Shown here piece after piece: positions 1-12,500 of a stretch of DNA of 64,000 nucleotides; the first letter of the stretch is position 1; the number at the start of each line of letters is the position of its first letter. This DNA comes from Gigantopelta aegis (Eukaryota; Mollusca; Gastropoda; Neomphalida; Peltospiridae). Made by a program: the position numbers and the translations under genes. The stretch is taken from the NCBI RefSeq assembly GCF_016097555.1, contig NC_054703.1, positions 20,223,258-20,287,257 on the forward strand, written 5' to 3'. Below the pieces are notes generated by a model, which saw nothing but the letters and a program-made list of their open reading frames with translations, did not search any database and was not told the origin of the DNA.

Positions 1-315
1 TTTCTACAACCCAGTTTTGAATTTCCCACCTCTCTCTATAGACAAATTTATTTCTATTTCTTAATAACCCAGTTTTTTTCTCCCACCTATCACTATAGAT
101 AAATTTATCTCTATTTCTCTACAACCCAGTTTTGAATTTCCCACCTCTCTCTATAGACAAATTTATTTCTATTTCTTAATAACCCAGTTTTTTTCTCCCA
201 CCTATCACTATAGATAAATTTATCTCTATTTTTCTACAACCCAGTTTTGAATTTCCCACCTCTCTCTATAGACAAAATTATCTTTATTTTTCTATAACAC
301 TGTTTTGTCTCCCAC
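1..315 (-). repeat. Minisatellite of the LEO1 exon 12 donor region (about 57-58 bases per unit)
   Basis: About five units alternate between two subtypes, CCCAGTTTTGAATTTCCCAC and CCCAGTTTTTTTCTCCCACC. On the gene strand each unit carries AG|GTGGGA followed by a CTGGGTT-like stretch, mirroring the authentic junction GAGAG|GTGGGAGACAAAAC of exon 12 (donor at 310-315). The array therefore repeats the 5' splice site. Confidence 0.8.
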
Positions 316-502
316 CTCTCCTGGCCCCGGCCTTGTACTTCTTCTTGAGTGCCGCGATGGAGATGGTGTTTTCATCATCCTCGTCCTCCTCGTCGTACCC
401 CTCCAGGTACGATGAACTCATCCCTCGTGCGTGCGCTCGCTCTTTCATCCGCCTCTGCTGGCTCTCACGACGGATAGAAGCTCGCAATCGCTCCTCTTCT
501 TT
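316..502 (-). CDS. LEO1: LEO1 exon 12 (last exon in window)
   Basis: Reads [20 protein letters not shown], then [20 protein letters not shown] and the acidic stretch to [13 protein letters not shown]. Matches vertebrate [18 protein letters not shown] and SASYLEPDRYDEEEE. Phase 0 in, phase 1 out. The donor GAGAG|GTGGGA is copied in the minisatellite that fills 1-315. The remaining C-terminal exon(s) are outside the window. Confidence 0.95.
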
Positions 503-3500
503 CTGATCAATTGATAAAGTAAGAACGATTGTTTAATGACATCTCAGGATATTGTAAATAATCACTATAAAAGTTAAAGTTATTTTCTTTGAAGGGACTG
601 TCCGGAGTTTTCTACCATTCTGAGATGTTTCTGACTAAGTGAAATTACACGTTGAATACTTTTAGAATATCTGTGTCTGTATATTCAATGTGTTTCTGGC
701 CATCTTAATGTTTGTGGTGGCTAAAACTTGGCTTTACTTCTGAAGATATATTATTTTTAGTATGTACAAAATTATTGGAAGGTAAAATCTGTTTCGGCTT
801 CTAGAAAGATTCTGGCGATTTGAAACATCTTGTACATACAAACACTGATATTGTAAACAAGAAATTGCATTTCATATCTAATTTATAGGTAGTAAGTAAT
901 TTCTGCACCCTTGGTAAGACATTAACAATGCGATTACAATTACCTGTATTTGTAAGACTTAAAGACAAAAAAAAACACCATTAAAAAGAAAGCTATTCAC
1001 TGACAGTATTACTGAAATCAATACAACACACAAATGTACATGAAAGGGTTGTTTTGTTTAACAACACCACTAGAGCACTTTGATTTATTAATCATCAGCT
1101 ACTAGATGTCAAACATTGGTAATTCTGACTCGTAGTCATCACAGGAAACCATGCTACATTTTCCATTAGGAGCAACAGATCTTTTATATGCATCATCCCA
1201 CAGACAGGATAGCATATACCATGGCCTAGATATACCAGTCGTGGAGTACTGGCTCAATGGGCCAACCAATGGAGATTGATCCAAGATAGACCACTCATCA
1301 AACGAATGCTTTATCACTGAGCTACATCCCATCCCTGACACCTTTAAAGTACATCGATTAATTAATAAAGAAAGAAAGAAATGTTTTATTTAATGACGCA
1401 CTCAACACATTTTATTTACGGTTATATGGCATCAGACATATGGTTAAGGACCACACAGATTTTGAGAGCAAACCCACTGTCGCCACTACATGGGCTACTC
1501 TTTCCGATTAGCAGCAAGGGATCTTTTATTTGCGCTTCCCACAGGCAGGATAGCACAAACCATGGCCTTTGTTGAACCAGTTATGGATCACTGGTCGGTG
1601 CAAGTGGTTTACACCTACCCATTGAGCCTTGTGGAGCACTCACTCAGGGTTTGGAGTCGGTATCTGGATTAAAAATCCCATGCCTCGACTGGGATCCGAA
1701 CCCAGTACCTACCAGCCTGTAGACCGATGGCCTAACCACTACACCACCGAGGCCGATCGATTAATTAATCTTCATCTACTGAATGTCGAACATTTGGTAA
1801 TGTTAACATGTAGTCTTAGAGAGGAAACCTGCTACATTGTTTCCATTAGTAGCAAGAGATCTTTCATATGTGCTACCCACAGACAGGATAGCACATACCA
1901 GTTTGTGATCCACTGGCTGGAATGAACAATAGCCTGGGATCAATCCTGGTTCTGACACATAGTTTTCGGAGAAAACCTGCTACATTTTGCCATTAGCAGC
2001 ATTATGCATGTAGCCTAGTGTTACAGCGCTCACTTGATATGTGGTCAGTTTGGGATCGATCCCCGTTAGTTGGCCCATTAGGCTATTTTTCGTTCCAGCT
2101 AGTGCACCGCGACTGGCATATTAAAGGTCGTGGTATGTGCTATCCTGTTGGTGGGACAATGCATATAAAAGATCTCTTGCTGCTAATCGAAAAGAGTAAC
2201 ACATGAAGTGGCGACAGCGGGTTACCTCTCTCAATATCTGGGTGCATTGTTAAATAAACCATTTCCTATCATTTACATGCACATTCCCACAGACAGGACA
2301 GCACATACCAATCATGGTCTAGAACTGCTTCTCAACTTGTAGCATCTACTAAAATGTCTAAAGCAGATCTTGCTTCTCATTCCACAAAATGAATTTCAAA
2401 CTTAGCCAGTACGAATACCTTTATCATCTCTGATCTGTGAGCATCGGGGTCGTGACCTGCTATAGGTAAGACCTTGACCTTCTGTGTCTTGGTTGACCTG
2501 TCTGCGAGTGACATCGTCATCTTACGATGAGTGAAAGATTCTGTGGAATGTGGTCTACAAAAGAAAACACAACAAATACACTTGCAGGATTTAAAGCTGC
2601 CAACTCTCCATTTCCGAGGTACGTGCCTTTTTGGTTTTCACATAAACATTAACTTTGAGCTACTGCCAATGACATGTTGGATTTGTCAGAAAATATGTAG
2701 CAAAATAAATTTTCAGTTTGTAAAACAAAGCATAACAAAATTAAGGATGTTTAAAGAATTGTACACTTATTTATTTATTTTTGATTTTGCTTTCTGATGA
2801 TTTAATAATAACATTTATTCTGCATTTATTCTATACATTGACAAAAGCCAAACATAAGCCTGACTCGACTTGAATAATACAGATCACATTTTTAAGTTCT
2901 ATATCATTAATTTGAATACAATATTTTTAAACCTAACAAAACTTGCATACCAAAACAAGAATAAATGATTTTTTGACTATTATTGTTGGATAAAAAATAA
3001 CATGTTATTGCTTTAAGATACCAGGCCTGGTGCTTATAAAACTTTTAGAGTCAAGACTCGAGACTAACAGAATCTGAGAAACTAATGTCATGACAACGCC
3101 ATACAAATTGTATGAATGTGACCTCATTAAAGATTGAGTCAGGACTCTTAAACGTTTTTATAAGTACGGACCCTGGTCAAGTAAGTTAAGGCAGTAACCA
3201 GTTATTCTCTATATATCTGCAGATTTTCACTTTTTAATTAATTTTTTGTGATTGGTGATTAATGATAGGCTACCAATTTTCTGCTGTCACGACATTCCAG
3301 TTGCTAGATGAGTAATCTTACAACTCGATTCTTGCCGTATAACCCATTAGTTGTTAATCTGAGCGCACCTGGAGTTAGGGAAATTACAATACAACCATCA
3401 AATTGGCTAACTTTTTGTTGGCAGTTGGTAGTCTAAGCCTAGCATAAGTCTTAAACTCTGCAATACCCGATACACGTTAGGCTATTTTAAAGTTAGTTTG

Positions 3501-6500
3501 CTTTGTTTAACAATACCACTAGAGCATACTGATTAATTCATCATCGGCTATTGGATGTCAAACATTTGGTAATTCAGACAGTCTTTGCAAGGAAACCCAC
3601 TATATATTTCCATTAGCACAAAAGGATCTTTTATATGCATTTTTCCACAGACAGGAAAGCACATACCACGGCCTTTGACCAGTTGTGATGCACTGGTTGG
3701 AATGGAAGGAAATGTTTTATTTAACAACACTCTCAATGCATTTAAATTACGGTTATATGGTGTCGGACATATGGTTAAGGACCACACAGATATAGAGAGG
3801 GGAAACCCGCTGTCACCACTTCATGAGCTACTCTTTTCGATTAGCAGCAAGGGATCTTTTATATGCACCATCCCACATACAGGATAACACATACCACGGC
3901 CTTTGATATACCAGTCATGGTGCACTGGCTGGAGCAAGAAATAGCCCAATGGGGCCCACTGACGGGAATCAATCCCAACCGACCGCGCATCAAGCGAACG
4001 CTTTACCACTGGGCTACGTCCCGCCCTTGGTTGGAATGAGATATACCGAGGTTGTTCGATCCTGTAGCACAAGCACATCAGGCGAGCACTAAACTGACTG
4101 AGCTAAACCCTGCCCCTACCCGATACATGATACGACTATTTGACAACGCACCTGAAGGAGAGTTTCGTCTTGAACACACACTGTCCCTGTAGACCCGTGC
4201 CCTGTCGCACAAACAGATGGTTGAAATCTCCGTGGATCGGCATAATGTAGACGTCAAACACTTCATCTCCAAGATGCAGTGACATGCTAATGAGAAAATA
4301 ATTCACATCATGGTTTTGTCATTTTTGTACATTTATGATATCAATGTGCAATTACAAAGTTAGTCTTGTTCTTCATTGGATATCTGGAATGCTGAAATAC
4401 ATGTGAAGTTTTGGAATAAAACTTTTGTATATAATGAGAGATATGGGGGACTCGGTTACCCCATCCATTGAGATGATGAGTCTATTTGAAATTACAGCTA
4501 AAAAAAAGAAGCTAAAAAGTTTGTTTTATTTAACGATACCACTAGAGCACATTGATTTATTAATCATCAGCTATTGGATGTCAAACATGGTAATTTTGAC
4601 TCGTAGTCATTAGAGGAAACCCGCTACATTTTTCCATTAGCAGCAAGGGATACTTTATATGCACTTCTCAAGCCTTTGACCAGTTGTGGTGCACTGGTTG
4701 GAATGAGAAAAAACCCAATCAGTTGATTGGATCCACCAAGGTGGTTTGATTCTGCTACACAAGCACTCGTCCGACTGAGCTAAATCCCGCCCTAAATACT
4801 AAATATCAATTAAAAAAATTAACGTTATTCTTCAATAAAATGCAGAAAGAGATGTCATTAGAATAAGAATTGCCTTTAATGAGTGACATAGATGCCAAAG
4901 ACTTACCATCCAATAAACTTATCATGGATAAAATTGACTGCTTTGTGACATACAACTCAACATTGCAAGTGCTACTAATAAGTTTTAGTCAGAAACATTA
5001 AAAAAAAAATTAAACCAGTTTTTTGAGGAAATCACTTTTGCTTGTTTTTTTTTTTTTTTTTTTATCCACTTCCCCTTTCCTTTCTCTCCTTTGAATTCCA
5101 TCTCATTTCTTTCCTCCTATCTTTCAACTTCTTTCACTGTCCACCTCTAAGTGACATCCCAGTCATTGTCTCTCCAACCGTGACAGGTGCTTGTATCTGT
5201 GCCACACATCTGTTCCCCTTCAGCTTTTAGCTGTAGGCTTAGTCTGACCACTTCAGGGAGTGTTCAGTAGTTACTTCTGGCACTGTTAAAAGGCACTTGT
5301 AACCACCTACTATGCATCCCTACTACCGGCGGTCGTTAATTAGTGCCGTGGGTCAGACCAGCTTTATTAGCGGCAGAGGACGAGGATGCCAGGTGGGTGC
5401 AGGGAAATACACAGAGACTGCACCCGTGGAGGAAGTTGAGACAGGTAGGCGATGGTGTGGACAGCTCAGAAGACAGAGTCAGAGGAAACTGACAGAAAGG
5501 GTCGAAACAGGCGTGCGAGAAATTGGATTAAAAAAATAAATATTATATATATATTAAGATAATGAGAATGATAGGCAGAGGGTGAAAGATGAATGAATGT
5601 ATGAGCCAGCTTTGAAGGGATCTGAACCACTGTCATCAGCTTGATTGTCCAGCAGACACTTTTGCTTCATAGATACGTTTTAAAACAACTCATAAATGGA
5701 TATTTAATGGCCACTCATGTAATATTCTTTATATAAACAACTCGAGAATAAATGGTATCTAACGGCCACTCGTGTAATATTCTTTATACAAACAACATGT
5801 AAGATAAATGGTATCTAACGGCCACTTGTGTAATATTCTTTATATAAACAACAACTCGTAAGATAAATGGTATTTAACGGCCACTCATGTAATATTCTTT
5901 ATATAAACAACTTGTAAGATAAATGGTATTTAATGGCCACTGGTGTAATATTCTTTATATAAACAACTTGTAAGATAAATGGTATCTAACGGCCACTCGT
6001 GTAATATTCTTTATATAAACAACTTGTAAAATAAATGTTATCTAACGGCCACTCGTGTAATATTCTTTATATAAACAACTTGTAACATAAATGGTATCTA
6101 ACGGCCACTCGTGTAATATTCTTTATATAAACAACTTGTAAGATAAATGGTATCTAACGGCCACTCGTGTAATATTCTTTATATAAACAACTTGTAAGAT
6201 AAATGGTATCTAACGGCCACTCGTGTAATATTCTTTATATAAACAACTTGTAAAATAAATGTTATCTAACGGCCACTCGTGTAATATTCTTTACATAAAC
6301 AACTCGTAAGATTAATGGTATCTAACTGCGACTCGTGACATTTTCTCTACATCAGTGTGTTACCTTCCATCGGACCATCTAACCATTCTGGCATTGCTCT
6401 CTCTCAGTGAGTTCCCGTCAACATCTTTGATTTCGTTTCCTTCTTCGTCTTTCTTATATCTCCAGCGAATTGTATTCTCCACCTACACAAAATACAACAA

Positions 6501-9500
6501 AGGGTTTAAGCTAACACTCGACAATTGTAAATCAAAGTTGAATTTGGCAAATATATTTCATTATTAATTTGCCAAAAGGTTAATTTGAAAATTGTGTCAT
6601 TAAATGTAGATCAACCGCCATTTTAGCTGGCTCACAGTGTATTTTGCCTGTGTATCTGCTTGCATAAGCTCATAACTGAGTTGACTCTCTTGGCAGATTT
6701 TGTTCCTGGCATAACAGTTGGAAAGAAAGAAATGTTTTATTTAACAACGCACTCAACACATTTTATTTACGGTTATATGGCATCAGACATATGGTTAAGG
6801 ACCACACAGATTTTGAGAGGAAACCTGCTGTCGCCACTACATGGGCTACTCTTTCCGATTAGCAGCAAGGGATCTTTTATTTGCGCTTCCCACAGGCAGG
6901 ATAGCACAAACCATAGCCTTTGTTGAACCAGTTATGGATCACTGGTCGGTGCAAGTGGTTTACACCTACCCATTGAGCCTTGCGGAGCACTCATTCAGGG
7001 TTTGGAGTCGGTATCTAGATTAAAAATCCCATGCCTCGACTGGGATCCGAACCCAGTACCTACCAGCCTCTAGACCAATGGCCTAACCATGACATCACTG
7101 AGGCCTGTAAACCCTATAGCTGCCTGCTCAGCCTTTGGAAAAATAGCATCTACATCTAGCCTTTTTACTTCATAAAAGTGACACCAAAAATCCATTATTT
7201 TATATTTGGCACATGGCTGGTCTTGTCGGATTTGTCTCGAGCTGAGTATATAAAGTTTGTTTTGTTTAACGACACAACTAGAACACACTGATGTGCAATG
7301 TGACTTGTTGGTTTTCATAAATGTTTATTTGTTTTTGATCGTTGTGTTGTTCCTTTAGTTGTTACAATGTAACAACATACCATAGCCTTTGATATACCAG
7401 TCATGGTGCACTGTCTGGAATGAGAAAAAGCCCAATGAGCCCACCAACTGTTAATTTGTCTCACTAATTGATGTAACCGATTGTAAAACATCAACCACAT
7501 TAGAGGCTGTACCGACACTAAGTGTTTTAGCTCATCGGTGCCCAATCAAAGAACATGGGATTTGGGCGACAATGGCCTGATTGGGTATTAATACAGGACA
7601 GTGTGTAATTGTTTTGAAAACCTTATATCTGATTTTAAATCGACCATATTTAGTGAGAGAGGGGGATGTCAAAATGAAATTATGTCTCAGTTTAGTATAT
7701 TTACTAAGTGTGGGGAAAAGCGCAAACGTGACACGACTGACAAGACGGAACAACAAAAAATTAAAACTAAATATAAAAAATATGACAAGACAAAGAGAGT
7801 TAGGAAATGTGTACCAACGTGGAAAAACTCATTTACCTGGCTAGAATATTCAGAAGATGAAGGTATAATGTTTTGTAGGATATGTAGAAAATTCCCATCT
7901 ATTTCGGCACAGCCAAACAAATTGAAAAGCCAAAATGCCATGATTCACGGTAGTAACCATTTTCATTTAGACACCATCATGGCACACAAAACGTCTTCAG
8001 TTCATAGGGAATTCGTTGTATTTGATCAAGAAGGGAGTAAAACTAGTAGTACAAAAGAAGGTGGTATACAGTTTGAAGATACATCGATAGGAATGCTCCT
8101 CTCGAAAATGGATAAGTCAAGATTAGACAAGATGACAAAGTCATTCAACAGAGCGTACACATTGGCAAAACATTAAAAACCACTGTCAGATATGCAATTC
8201 CATTGCCGCATCGCATTAAAACTAGACTTGGATATAGGACAAAATTATCAAAACAACGATACGGCACGACTTTTCATAACAAGTACATCGGCATTCCTCC
8301 GAGCAAAAGCTAAGAAAAGGGTTAGGTCAACAAATTTTATGTCACTGCTGGCCGATGGTAGCACTGATAGAAGTGTAAAAAGAACAAGAGACAGTCTTCA
8401 TTAGATTTGTGGGGCGTGACAGACGACATTTGTAGACATTGTCGAAACTGGAACATGCACACGCTTACGGTGTATTTTCTGGTTTGGGCAGCACTTTAAC
8501 CAAATCTGGACTTAGCATAGAAAGTGTTACAAAAGACAAACCAAATAGGGAAGAACCGGCTTTAGTAGGAGTAAACTTCGACGGAGCTAATGTCATGCAG
8601 GGACTTAAAACCGATGTTGTGGCCAAATTCAAAGCAGCAGCACCATACATCATCCCTATACACTGTGTTGCCCACAAACTGGAACTGGCCATCCTTGATG
8701 CGGTGAAGGATATACCCTATCTAGCCAAATTCAAAGCAGCAGCACCATACATCATCCCTATACACTGTGTTGCCCACAAACTGGAGCTGGCCATCCTTGA
8801 TGCGGTGAAGGATATACCCTATCTAGCCAAATTTAAAGCAGCAGCACCATACATCATCCCTATACACTGTGTTGCCCACAAACTGGAACTGGCCATCCTT
8901 GATGCGGTGAAGGATATACCCTATCTAGCCAAATTCAAAGCAGCAGCACCATACATCATCCCTATACACTGTGTTGCCCACAAACTGGAACTGGCCATCC
9001 TTGATGCGGTGAAGGATATACCCTATCTAGCCAAATTCAAAGTAGCAGCACCATACATCATCCCTATACACTGTGTTGCCCACAAACTGGAGCTGGCCAT
9101 CCTTGATGCGGTGAAGGATATACCCTATCTAGCCAAATTCAAAGCAGCAGCACCATACATCATCCCTATACACTGTGTTGCCCACAAACTGGAACTGGCC
9201 ATCCTTGATGCGGTGAAGGATATACCCTATCTAGCCAAATTTAAAGCAGCAGCACCATACATCATCCCTATACACTGTGTTGCCCACAAACTGGAGCTGG
9301 CCATCCTTGATGCGGTGAAGGATATACCCTATCTAGCCAAATTTAAAGCAGCAGCACCATACATCATCCCTATACACTGTGTTGCCCACAAACTGGAGCT
9401 GGCCATCCTTGATGCGGTGAAGGATATACCCTATCTAGCCAAATTCAAAGCAGCAGCACCATACATCATCCCTATACACTGTGTTGCCCACAAACTGGAA

Positions 9501-12500
9501 CTGGCCATCCTTGATGCGGTGAAGGATATACCCTATCTAGCCAAATTCAAAGCAGCAGCACCATACATCATCCCTATACACTGTGTTGCCCACAAACTGG
9601 AGCTGGCCATCCTTGATGCGGTGAAGGATATACCCTATTTAGCCAAATTCAAAGCAGCAGCACCATACATCATCCCTATACACTGTGTTGCCCACAAACT
9701 GGAGCTGGCCATCCTTGATGCGGTGAAGGATATACCCTATTTAGCCAAATTCAAAGCAGCAGCACCATACATCATCCCTATACACTGTGTTGCCCACAAA
9801 CTGGAGCTGGCCATCCTTGATGCGGTGAAGGATATACCCTATCTAGCCAAATTCAAAGCAGCAGCACCATACATCATCCCTATACACTGTGTTGCCCACA
9901 AACTGGAACTGGCCATCCTTGATGCGGTGAAGGATATACCCTATCTAGCCAAATTCAAAGTAGCAGCACCATACATCATCCCTATACACTGTGTTGCCCA
10001 CAAACTGGAACTGGCCATCCTTGATGCGGTGAAGGATATATCCTATCTAGCCAAATTCAAAGCAGCAGCACCATACATCATCCCTATACACTGTGTTGCC
10101 CACAAACTGGAACTGGCCATCCTTGATGCGGTGAAGGATATATCCTATCTAGCCAAATTCAAAGCAGCAGCACCATACATCATCCCTATACACTGTGTTG
10201 CCCACAAACTGGAACTGGCCATCCTTGATGCGGTGAAGGATATATCCTATCTAGCCAAATTTGAGGAAAAAATCAAACTGATTTTAAAATTCTACCGCCT
10301 AAACAACGCCGAGAACACGCTCAGACTGGCAAGATTTTGGAACAAGACTTGGCTCATTTCAGTGGTGTGAAACAGGTACGTCATATTTTATTTATTTATT
10401 TTATTTATTTATTTGTCATTTTCCATGGTAAACCTTGCATTGATAATATGTATAAAGAAATCCCTAAATAAGCTCCAGTTAACCTGTAAAATAGACGAAC
10501 AATTGATTATTTTGTATTTTAAATTTCCATTCAGTATTAATGTATCAAATTTAGTATAACAGCATCATCGGCTGTTCCATTAATTGAACGTGTGCAGAAT
10601 TTCCCCACCATTTCTTAGTTTTTTCTTGTTTTACCACAGGAGGAGTTTGTAATCAACTCTATGGTTAATCTTTATGGTTGCACGTTATACTTATAAGAAT
10701 TTAATAAAAACATTTGTTATTTCTGATACACAGCAATCACATTCATTCAACTGTATGATGATTAAATACATACTGGGGCATAGCCAGAGAGGAAAAACTG
10801 CCATTGACATATATACGTTATTTATGTTATTTTGTAAAATAAAACATGACTTGGTTTTGCATGATGCTATAAATAGCATTTGTAGCGACATTCACGGTGT
10901 AGGCAATAGGCCTACTATAGTCCGTCCCACAGGGAACGCCTTTTTTCATATAATGGAATTAACTACAAGTTATTTATTTCTGAGCCGACTGATTTGTAAA
11001 TTTCACACAAAAATATTATGGTTTTTTTTATATTTCCAAAACACTTGTACTTTTCTTCTTATGTCAAACTAAACTGAAATTATTTACAATTGTTTTTGGG
11101 TTTTTTCAATACAATGATGGAGACAATTATAGTATATAGAGATGATAAAACAATTTACAAACCATTTATTTTTATTTAATTAAAAATACATTTATTTACG
11201 TAATACATTTATTTTGTTAATATTTTATTTATTTATTTATTTATTTTGTTAATATTTTATTTATTTATTTATTTATTTTGTTAATATTTTATTTATTTAT
11301 TTATTTATTATCTTTATTCATTATTTGATAATTATAATTGTAGGTTCATTGGATGGCCAGCAAAGATTGAGCAATAAAGGCGGTGCGAAAAAACTACAAA
11401 GCACAATGTTCTCACGTTGAATCTGCTGCAGCCACCAGAACAGAAACTACCTCCAATAAAGCACAGAACTTCACCAAGGAGATAACAAGTTTCAAATTTG
11501 TAAAGTAAAAGTAGTTTATTTTATTTAACGACGCCACTAGAGCACATTGATTTTGTTATCTTATCATCGGCTATTGGACATCAAATATATGTCATTCTGA
11601 CACTGTCTTTAAGAGAAAACCCGCTGTCGCCACATAGGCTACTCTTTTATGACAGGCAGCAAGGGATCTTTTATTTGTGTTTCCCACAGGCAGAATAGCA
11701 CAAATCATGGCCTTTGTTGAACCAGTTATGGATCACTGGTCGGTGCAAGTGGTTTACACCTACCCATTGAGCCTTGCTGAGCACTCACTCAGGGTTTGGA
11801 GTCGATATCTGGATTAAAAATCCCATGCCTCGGCTGGGATCCGAACCTAGCACCTACCAGCCTGCAGACCGATGGCCTAACCACGACACCACCGAGGCCG
11901 GTAACTTTGTAAAGATGCTACTTATCATGCTTGATGTCCTGTCGATTCTGAAGTCATTGTCTGAGGTAAATTACTCCTAAATTTAATTACAAGCTAAAAA
12001 AATTGATAATTATGACTCATAGACATCAGTTTGTTTGTTTTGTTTAATGACACCACTAGAGCACATTGATTTATTAATCATCGGCTACTGGATGTCAAAC
12101 ATTTGGTAATTCTGACATTTAGTCTTAGAAAGGAAACCTGCTACCAGTTTTCAGCAAGGGATCTTTTATATGCACCAGCCCAGAGACAGGAAAGCACATA
12201 CCACGGCCTATGACCAGATATGCACTGGCTGGAATGAGAAAAATATAAAAATCAGTATTCTCCTGCAATACCTTAAGTTTCAATCTCGCTCGTCCTTCTT
12301 CATCCAACACCTCGTCTTCATCAATTTCGTCTTCATAAGTAGCCGTGTCAAATGGTCTGAAAACAACAAGAGGTTCAGTGAAAAACTGTAAGAGTAATTT
12401 TTTAAATCACTATATATATCAATTACTCCATCAAATCTCAGGAGACCACACTATTACTGTGCTACATCCAATGCAACATCTCATCTCAAAGTGGAATGAT

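Larger units (their letters stand above)
7601..11506 (+). pseudogene. hAT-superfamily transposase (ZNF862-like), decayed, with internal 16-copy repeat and one intron
   Basis: Plus strand, antisense inside a LEO1 intron. The N-terminal part (7601-8176) has a TTF-type zinc-finger pattern ([20 protein letters not shown] with later [16 protein letters not shown]). After an in-frame stop at 8174 the same frame continues to a stop at 8404 ([13 protein letters not shown], the hAT catalytic-core start). After a frameshift, 8439-10370 carries [18 protein letters not shown] and the conserved hAT segment [17 protein letters not shown]. That 34-residue segment is then repeated 16 times in frame (8622-10253). 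A further frameshift leads to GVKQ, a donor at 10376 (GTACGT), and an exon from 11344 reading WMASKD, stop, [15 protein letters not shown], typical of the next hAT motif. At least two stops and two frameshifts make it a pseudogene. No terminal repeats were found. Confidence 0.85.

Noticed and set aside
1381..1672. Small ORFs reading [20 protein letters not shown] and similar, recurring many times
   Set aside because: They are the SINE body read in frame; the same peptide recurs in every copy, so it is a repeat and not a gene family.
1700..1757. tRNA gene (GGTTCGGATCC B box and A box)
   Set aside because: This is the tRNA-like head of SINE A, repeated at many sites with a SINE body attached; no complete cloverleaf with a matching acceptor stem.
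8465..8692. Minus-strand ORF opposite the hAT transposase
   Set aside because: Shadow of the conserved hAT frame on the plus strand.
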